Shown here in pieces: positions 6,067 through 6,512 of a stretch of 6,512 bases of DNA. Under the pieces are notes generated by a model. It did no database searches. It saw only the letters and a program-made list of their open reading frames with translations, and was not told the origin of the DNA. The DNA lies in NCBI GenBank assembly GCA_003486285.1, contig DNGH01000220.1:1-6512 (forward strand), written 5' to 3'. The position numbers were made by a program, and so were the translations under genes. The DNA is from Actinomycetota bacterium (lineage in GTDB: Bacteria > Actinomycetota > Acidimicrobiia > Spongiisociales > UBA11373). Position 1 is the stretch's first letter. The number at the start of each line of letters is the position of its first letter.

Positions 6067-6101
6067 GAGCCGGGTGCCGGGTGCCGGGTGCCGGGTGGCA
6101 G
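6067..6101. repeat. Heptamer array 7, CCGGCAC-type units (minus strand)
   Basis: On the plus strand: GAGCCGG, then GTGCCGG three times, then the degenerate GTGGCAG. It begins 8 nt after the stop codon of the aldolase gene and is the inverted counterpart of array 3. Confidence 0.92.
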
Positions 6102-6109
6102 ACAGATAG

Positions 6110-6144
6110 GTTTCAGGTATCAGGTATCAGGTGTCAGGTGTCAG
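6110..6144. repeat. Heptamer array 8, CTGAAAC/CTGATAC/CTGACAC units (minus strand)
   Basis: Plus-strand units are GTTTCAG, GTATCAG twice and GTGTCAG twice. Bases 6119-6144 are the exact reverse complement of 56-81 in array 1, including the order of variant units. Confidence 0.94.
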
Positions 6145-6159
6145 GTCCAGAGTCCGGAC

Positions 6160-6194
6160 TAGGCATCTGGCATCTGGCATCTGGCATCTGGCGT
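6160..6194. repeat. Heptamer array 9, CTGGCAT units (plus strand)
   Basis: CTGGCAT is repeated three times and followed by CTGGCGT, with a degenerate TAGGCAT in front. It is separated from array 8 by the 10-bp palindrome AGTCCGGACT (6151-6160). Confidence 0.94.
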
Positions 6195-6215
6195 CCGCTC
6201 CGACTGGAGACTTTT

Positions 6216-6250
6216 CTGGCTGGTGACTGATGACTGACGACTGATGACTT
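6216..6250. repeat. Heptamer array 10, CTGGTGA/CTGATGA/CTGACGA units (plus strand)
   Basis: CTGG is followed by CTGGTGA, CTGATGA, CTGACGA, CTGATGA and CTT. The array ends 5 nt before the cytochrome gene's stop codon, so it forms the start of that gene's 3' untranslated region. Its first unit equals the array 2 unit in inverted orientation. Confidence 0.92.
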
Positions 6251-6254
6251 CTTC

Positions 6255-6512
6255 TCAGCCCGCCGGGACCGTCGTCTCGGTCGCCGTCTCCCCCCCGGTC
6301 CCCACGCAATCGGCTTTGGCCGCTTCGAGATCCTGGCCGCCGAAGGCGACCCGCTCGTACAGGGCGACGGCCGCGATCTGATCGGCGGAGAGTTGCGTGC
6401 CAAAGGCCGGCATGTCCACACCCAAACCACGGACCGGCTTGTTGTTGGCGCCGTAGGTGGGGTCGGGCCATCCGGCGGTGCCGAGGCGGATCCACTCCTG
6501 CTGGATCGAGCA
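6255..6512 (-). CDS. c-type cytochrome, C-terminal part (gene runs off the right edge)
   Basis: The frame is open from the window edge to TGA and gives the last 85 residues of a protein whose N-terminus lies outside. Residues 26-58 of the fragment read PVRGLGVDMPAFGTQLSADQ followed by IAAVALYERVAFG. This is the usual end of a cytochrome c domain: an MPAFG axial methionine, then the last helix. The preceding EWIRLGTAGWPDPTYG also fits such domains. The CXXCH heme site must be upstream, outside the window, so the call rests on the C-terminal half only. A tail of about 25 residues after the domain contains one cysteine and is Thr/Glu/Gly-rich. It is likely an extracytoplasmic electron carrier or a domain of an oxidase or reductase subunit; the exact type cannot be told. 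Two longer open frames over the same bases on this strand are shadows. Confidence 0.75.
   Translation of the reverse strand, partial: CSIQQEWIRLGTAGWPDPTYGANNKPVRGLGVDMPAFGTQLSADQIAAVALYERVAFGGQDLEAAKADCVGTGGETATETTVPAG

Noticed and set aside
6198..6215. Possible intrinsic terminator CTCC-GACT-GGAG followed by TTTT
   Set aside because: The stem is only 4 bp and the T-run is 4 bases and offset, too weak to call; the same GACTGGAGACT string also occurs at 3082-3092 upstream of a gene.
56..6250. Tandem arrays considered as CRISPR arrays
   Set aside because: Units are 7 bp and contiguous without unique spacers; no cas genes are present.
6127..6495. Two open frames (6127-6495 and 6134-6430, minus) over the cytochrome region
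   Set aside because: Arg-rich shadows that run into repeat DNA; the remaining frame on the same strand gives the cytochrome c motif MPAFG and its last helix and ends in TGA at 6255.

Overview
This 6.5 kb window is high-GC DNA that looks like an actinobacterium, possibly of the Acidimicrobiia or a related deep lineage. The evidence is the GC-rich third codon positions, a translationally coupled nuoABCD cluster, a MenJ-type menaquinone reductase very close in motifs to the mycobacterial enzyme, TANNNT-type -10 boxes, and two start codons that look leaderless. The class-level assignment is inference.

Layout, left to right. Positions 89-2935, read on the minus strand, hold nuoA-nuoB-nuoC-nuoD, the start of the proton-pumping NADH:quinone oxidoreductase (complex I) operon. 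The genes overlap by 1, 4 and 4 nt. NuoD carries an unusual N-terminal extension of about 90 residues. Positions 3137-3577 (plus) encode a four-helix DUF1761-type membrane protein of unknown function, divergent from nuoA. Positions 3633-4865 (minus) encode a geranylgeranyl-reductase-family flavoprotein, best read as MenJ, which saturates a double bond of the menaquinone tail. Positions 5045-6058 (plus) encode a PLP-dependent threonine-aldolase-family enzyme, divergent from menJ. Positions 6255-6512 (minus) are the C-terminal end of a c-type cytochrome whose heme-attachment site lies outside the window. Complex I (quinone reduction), MenJ (quinone maturation) and the cytochrome c would all act in one menaquinone-based aerobic respiratory chain; the aldolase has no evident link to it.

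The most unusual content is between the genes. Four intergenic stretches (1-88, 2936-3136, 4866-5044, 6059-6254) contain ten short tandem arrays, every one with a 7-bp period. Read on the appropriate strand, all reduce to one unit, C(T/C)G(A/G)NNN: a nearly fixed CTGR core plus three bases that are mostly constant inside an array and differ between arrays. About forty units occur in under 700 bp, none as arrays inside genes. They run up to (or into) stop codons and to just upstream of predicted -10 boxes, and they share long exact matches in opposite orientation. They resemble in form the heptameric STRR repeats of filamentous cyanobacteria but form their own family here.

No tRNA, rRNA, transposase, CRISPR array or phage gene was seen. 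No gene-free stretch exceeds about 200 bases.
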